Part shown: positions 34,209-36,814 of the stretch, in pieces
How positions within the stretch are numbered: position 1 is the stretch's first letter
Layout: each line of letters begins with the position of its first letter
Source: JOPF133 sp052144935
Lineage (GTDB): Bacteria; Acidobacteriota; Terriglobia; Bryobacterales; Bryobacteraceae
Length of the DNA: 36,814 nucleotides
Direction of reading: 5' to 3'
Assembly (NCBI GenBank): GCA_052144935.1
Contig: JBKQPR010000364.1
Coordinates: 1-36,814, forward strand
Translations under genes and position numbers: made by a program
Notes under the pieces: model-generated
What the model saw: the letters and a program-made list of their open reading frames with translations, nothing else
Told to the model about the DNA's origin: nothing
Databases searched by the model: none

Positions 34209-34811
34209 TTACAGGCAAGACATCCGGATCCCAACCTTTTTGCGCAGGAAGTCGGTCCGCTTTTCCGGCGGCAGCGCCAGCAGTTTGCGGATCTGGTCGC
34301 GCAAGGCCAGATCACTCTCTCGTTTGAGAGCTGCCAGCCTTGCCTTGCGGGTGATCCGCGGCTTCTTCAAGAGTCTTCTCCAGAATCCCCAGCACGGCCA
34401 GATCCTTGGCTCGGCCCGCCGCCTTCTTGCTCTTGATGATATCGGGCGGACCGGCCACCGGCAGCGCGCTCGCGCCGAAGCGCACTACCTGGGCGCGCTT
34501 GCGAAGCCCCTCAAAGGAGGCAATGCCGTCGATGACGGTCATGAAGTCCAGTTGGAAACCGTCGGAGTCGCGCGTCAGGCGAAGCAGACCGCTCAGGGGA
34601 TAATACGGCTGCAGAATTTGCGCCTCCAGATCCTGCGCCAGCGCCTTCAGCTTCCGCATGTTCCCCGGCGTCCGCAGGAACAGGAAGTCTACGTTGAGGT
34701 GGTCACGGGGGCGCCTTGTAGCGCTGCCGCGGCATTGCCGATCAGGATCGCTTCCAGGCCGTGGCGTTCGAGCGACGCCGCAATCCGCGCCAGTTCCGGA
34801 GCCGCGTCCAT
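34209..34811 (-). pseudogene. Nucleotidyltransferase-like gene with frameshifts
   Basis: Three frames together give one protein. It starts with the ATG at 34811 (MDAAPELARIAASLERHGL, then EAILIGNAAAALQGAPVTT, the NTase-fold start). After a missing base near 34697 it continues LNVDFLFLRTPGNMRKLKAL and GFQLDFMTVIDGIASFEGLR. After a second shift near 34340-34360 it ends KARLAALKRESD and LRDQIRKLLALPPEKRTDF to the stop at 34209. Such proteins belong to the nucleotidyltransferase antitoxin-like/DUF6036-type group. The gene follows obgE on the same strand. Two frameshifts and a duplicated 5' end make it non-functional as it stands. Confidence 0.7.
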
Positions 34812-34940
34812 GCCTGCTGGTGGCCACGGGGCGCCTTGCAGGGCTGCCGCGGCATTGCCGATCAGGATCGCTTCCAGCCGATGCCGTTCCGACAATTCGG
34901 CAATCCGCGCCAGATCCGGAGCCGCATCCCTAACTACTCC
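34701..34940. repeat. 120-bp tandem duplication at the 5' end of the NTase pseudogene
   Basis: Two units of exactly 120 bp (34701-34820 and 34821-34940) align base for base; for example gcgccttg at 34711 and 34831, and ggcattgccgatcaggatcg at 34732 and 34852. The second unit, nearer obgE, lacks the ATG of the first and has diverged by about 20 substitutions, so the duplication is not recent. It reaches into the obgE stop region. Confidence 0.88.
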
Positions 34941-35962
34941 GCCGGAGTCGGGCCCGGAGCCGGAACCGGCGGCAGCACCCGCTCCGCCATGGCGAACTTC
35001 AGCGCTTCAATCCCCTGTCCGGTGGCGCTGGAAATCTCGAAATACACCAGGCCGCGATCGGCCGCCAGTTGGCGCAGGGAATCCACGCGCGCGGCATCCT
35101 GCGCCACGTCCAGCTTGGTGGCCACCACGATCATCGGCTTCGACACGAGATCGGCGCTGAAGCTGGCCAGTTCCCGCATCACCGTCTCGAAGTCCTCTAC
35201 CGGGTTGCGCCCGCTGGCCTCCGAAACATCCACCAGGTGCGCCAGGAGGCGCGTCCGCTCGATGTGTCGCAGAAACTGGACACCCAGTCCGGCTCCCAGG
35301 TGCGCGCCCTCGATCAGCCCCGGAATATCGGCCACCACAAAGCTGCGGTAGTTCTCCATCTGCACCACGCCGAGGTTCGGCTCCAGGGTGGTGAAGGGGT
35401 AGTCCGCGATCTTGGGGTGGGCCGCCGAAATGCGCGAGATCAGCGTCGATTTGCCGGCGTTCGGAAACCCCACCAGCCCCACATCGGCCAGCAGCTTCAG
35501 CTCCAGCCGCAGGCGCTTTTCCTCGCCCGGCTGCCCCGGTTCGTGCTCCGTGGGCGCCTGGTGCGTGGAGGTGGCGAAGCGCGCATTGCCGCGCCCTCCC
35601 TTGCCCCCGCGCGCCACCATGAAGCGTTCGCCGGCCTCGGTGAAATCGTGCAGCCGCTCGCCCGTGGATTCGTCGTACACCACCGTGCCCACGGGCACCT
35701 GCACGTCGATCGAGCGGCCCTCCGCGCCGGTCTTGTTGCTGCCCTCGCCGTGGCGCCCACGCTCGGCCTTGTGCTCGGGGTTAAAGCGGAATTGCAGCAG
35801 CGTGTTCTGGTGCTCGGTGGCCACAAACACCACGTCGCCGCCGCGGCCGCCGTCGCCGCCGCTCGGCCCTCCCCGCGGAACGTACTTCTCCCGCCGGAAG
35901 GCCAGGCAGCCGTTGCCGCCGTCGCCCGCCTTCACCAGGATTCTGACTTCGTCGATGAACAT
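34934..35962 (-). CDS. obgE: GTPase ObgE/CgtA
   Basis: 342 residues. The Obg fold is glycine-rich: MFIDEVRILVKAGDGGNGCL, EKYVPRGGPSGGDGGRGGDV and ARGGKGGRGNARFATS. The G domain has G1 GFPNAGKSTL, G2 DYPFTTLEPNLG, G3 DIPGLIEGA, G4 TKLD (VVATKLDVAQ) and G5 ISSATGQGI. Obg is an essential GTPase for 50S ribosome assembly and stress response. The position downstream of rplU and rpmA is universal. The C-terminal extension is short and Pro-rich (PPVPAPGPTPAE). Confidence 0.98.
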   Translation of the reverse strand: MFIDEVRILVKAGDGGNGCLAFRREKYVPRGGPSGGDGGRGGDVVFVATEHQNTLLQFRFNPEHKAERGRHGEGSNKTGAEGRSIDVQVPVGTVVYDESTGERLHDFTEAGERFMVARGGKGGRGNARFATSTHQAPTEHEPGQPGEEKRLRLELKLLADVGLVGFPNAGKSTLISRISAAHPKIADYPFTTLEPNLGVVQMENYRSFVVADIPGLIEGAHLGAGLGVQFLRHIERTRLLAHLVDVSEASGRNPVEDFETVMRELASFSADLVSKPMIVVATKLDVAQDAARVDSLRQLAADRGLVYFEISSATGQGIEALKFAMAERVLPPVPAPGPTPAE

Positions 35963-35969
35963 AGAAAAG

Positions 35970-35996
35970 CCGCCGGCTTCGGCGAAACCGGCGGCC
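35970..35996 (-). terminator. Intrinsic-terminator-like hairpin between rpmA and obgE
   Basis: Read on the minus strand: GCCGCCGG, an 11-nt loop, CCGGCGGC, then TTTT, with the obgE ATG only 7 nt after the stem. The stem contains the only GGCGG that could act as a ribosome binding site for obgE. It could attenuate transcription or hide the translation start. Confidence 0.6.
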
Positions 35997-36016
35997 TCGA
36001 GGAAACTGCCCGCAAG

Positions 36017-36274
36017 CTACGCGACTTGGGTCACGCTGACGAATTTTCCCATCCGCCCGCGGTCTTTGAACTCCACCACGCCGGTCACCTTGGCGAACAG
36101 CGTGTCGTCCTTGCCCCAGCCCACATTGGTGCCCGGTTTGATCTTGGTGCCGCGCTGCCGCACGATGATCGATCCGCCCGGAACCAGTTGGCCGCCGAAG
36201 ACCTTCACGCCCAGCCGCTGCGCGTTTGAATCGCGTCCGTTCTTGGAACTGCCTAAACCTTTTTTATGCGCCAT
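36017..36274 (-). CDS. rpmA: 50S ribosomal protein L27
   Basis: 85 residues. MAHKKGLGSSKNGRDSNAQR is the signature N-terminus, without the Firmicutes-type cleaved leader, followed by LGVKVFGGQLVPGGSIIVRQ and GTKIKPGTNVGWGKDDTLFA. L27 lies at the peptidyl-transferase centre of the 50S subunit. It starts 7 bp after the rplU stop. Confidence 0.98.
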   Translation of the reverse strand: MAHKKGLGSSKNGRDSNAQRLGVKVFGGQLVPGGSIIVRQRGTKIKPGTNVGWGKDDTLFAKVTGVVEFKDRGRMGKFVSVTQVA

Positions 36275-36281
36275 ACATTAC

Positions 36282-36575
36282 CTACGCCACAATCTCGCCC
36301 ACCTTCACCGAGGTGAAGGACTGGCGGTGCCCGATGGTCTTCTTGTACTGCTTCTTCCGCTTGAACTTGAAGACGATGATCTTGTCGCCGCGGCCGTTGC
36401 CCACGATGGTGGCCTTCACCGCGCTGGCCGGCACCAACTCGCCCGCATCGCCGAAAGCCGCCTTGGCGGGCAGCTCGATCTCGGCGCCCACATCGCCGGC
36501 CAATTTCTCCACGCGGATCACATCCCCGGGGGTCACCCGGTACTGCTTTCCGCCGGTCTCAATAATCGCATGCAT
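36282..36575 (-). CDS. rplU: 50S ribosomal protein L21
   Basis: 97 residues, a little short of the usual ~103. MHAIIETGGKQYRVTPGDVI is the L21 start; the end shows IIVFKFKRKKQYKKTIGHRQ and SFTSVKVGEI, the family's C-terminal RNA-binding block. It binds 23S rRNA. It is the first gene of the rplU-rpmA-obgE cluster, with the ribosome binding site region gaggtttgcg before the ATG at 36575. Confidence 0.97.
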   Translation of the reverse strand: MHAIIETGGKQYRVTPGDVIRVEKLAGDVGAEIELPAKAAFGDAGELVPASAVKATIVGNGRGDKIIVFKFKRKKQYKKTIGHRQSFTSVKVGEIVA

Positions 36576-36631
36576 CTCGCAAACCTCTTATTTGGGGAGC
36601 CGGAACACACAGAGTGCGTCGGAACCACTGG

Positions 36632-36650
36632 AGTAAACCTTGAGTTTACT
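36632..36650 (-). promoter_or_regulatory. Inverted repeat in the rplU leader
   Basis: AGTAAAC-cttga-GTTTACT, a perfect 7-bp inverted repeat about 57-75 bp upstream of the rplU ATG. It could be an operator over the promoter or a leader hairpin. The rest of the stretch to the right edge (36651-36814) shows no gene. Confidence 0.35.
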
Positions 36651-36814
36651 ACAGCCAGGGCCTCGCGCGCCACAGCGGGTTCATGAACCTGAAGAATCGA
36701 AAGTAGAAATGGCGACACCACCCCTCTTGGCCTAGCACTCGGAAAAAAAGGGCGCAATTCATGTTTGCGCGCTTTCGCGATTCGATTTTCAAAGAACAAG
36801 CCCCCCCTCGGACC

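Noticed and set aside
36770..36800. boxA-like sequence TTGTTCTTTGAAAA near the right edge (minus strand), suggesting an rRNA-type antitermination leader
   Set aside because: The match is short, and no rRNA or transcript start can be seen so close to the edge.
1..36814. CRISPR arrays
   Set aside because: No run of three or more spaced identical repeats exists; the repeats found are direct pairs or tandem duplications.

Overview
The window looks like chromosomal DNA of an acidobacterium of the Solibacter/Bryobacter type. The evidence is high GC content, an ADOP-type orphan permease, a TIGR03435 soil-associated protein, a kinase/PD40 propeller protein, an acidobacterial TonB-receptor tail and a lone transglutaminase/MotAB neighbourhood. 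This assignment rests on family knowledge; no database search was possible.

Layout. Positions 1-4.2 kb hold a Ser/Thr kinase-PD40 gene whose kinase domain is cut off by an IS21-like end, followed by a secreted glycosidase-like protein. At 4.2-9.8 kb, all on the minus strand, are a HEPN gene pair, an ADOP permease, a Vms1/eRF1-like (baeRF) protein and a Uma2 protein. At 9.8-15.1 kb are gyrB, dnaN and dnaA (minus strand), with candidate origin sequences around dnaA. From 15.4 kb transcription runs mostly rightwards: tRNA-Gly(GCC), a secreted protein, an ECF-like sigma factor overlapping a very compact Ser/Thr kinase, and a frameshifted small membrane protein.

Accessory region, 18.2-25.6 kb. 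An AAA/OLD-like ATPase overlaps a DUF4276-like gene that is truncated and fused to a 3' fragment of a phosphoesterase. A 267-bp diverged direct repeat (19692-19958 and 25304-25572) brackets a divergent HTH regulator, a small protein, a 914-residue protein joining a SAMHD1-like HD phosphohydrolase to a phosphoribosyltransferase-like C-terminus, a TonB-receptor remnant and the complete phosphoesterase. The HD-PRTase operon is the best candidate for an undescribed system, probably nucleotide-based conflict or immunity; this is inference.

The right part is more ordinary: flbD-motA-motB, a TgpA-like transglutaminase, an ACT/DUF5612-like protein, TIGR03435, a secreted acetamidase/formamidase-like protein, a small secreted protein, a MiaE-like hydroxylase, a decayed nucleotidyltransferase with a 120-bp tandem duplication, and the conserved rplU-rpmA-obgE cluster with an intrinsic-terminator-like hairpin directly in front of obgE. 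Several accessory genes carry single-base frameshifts, while the core genes are intact.
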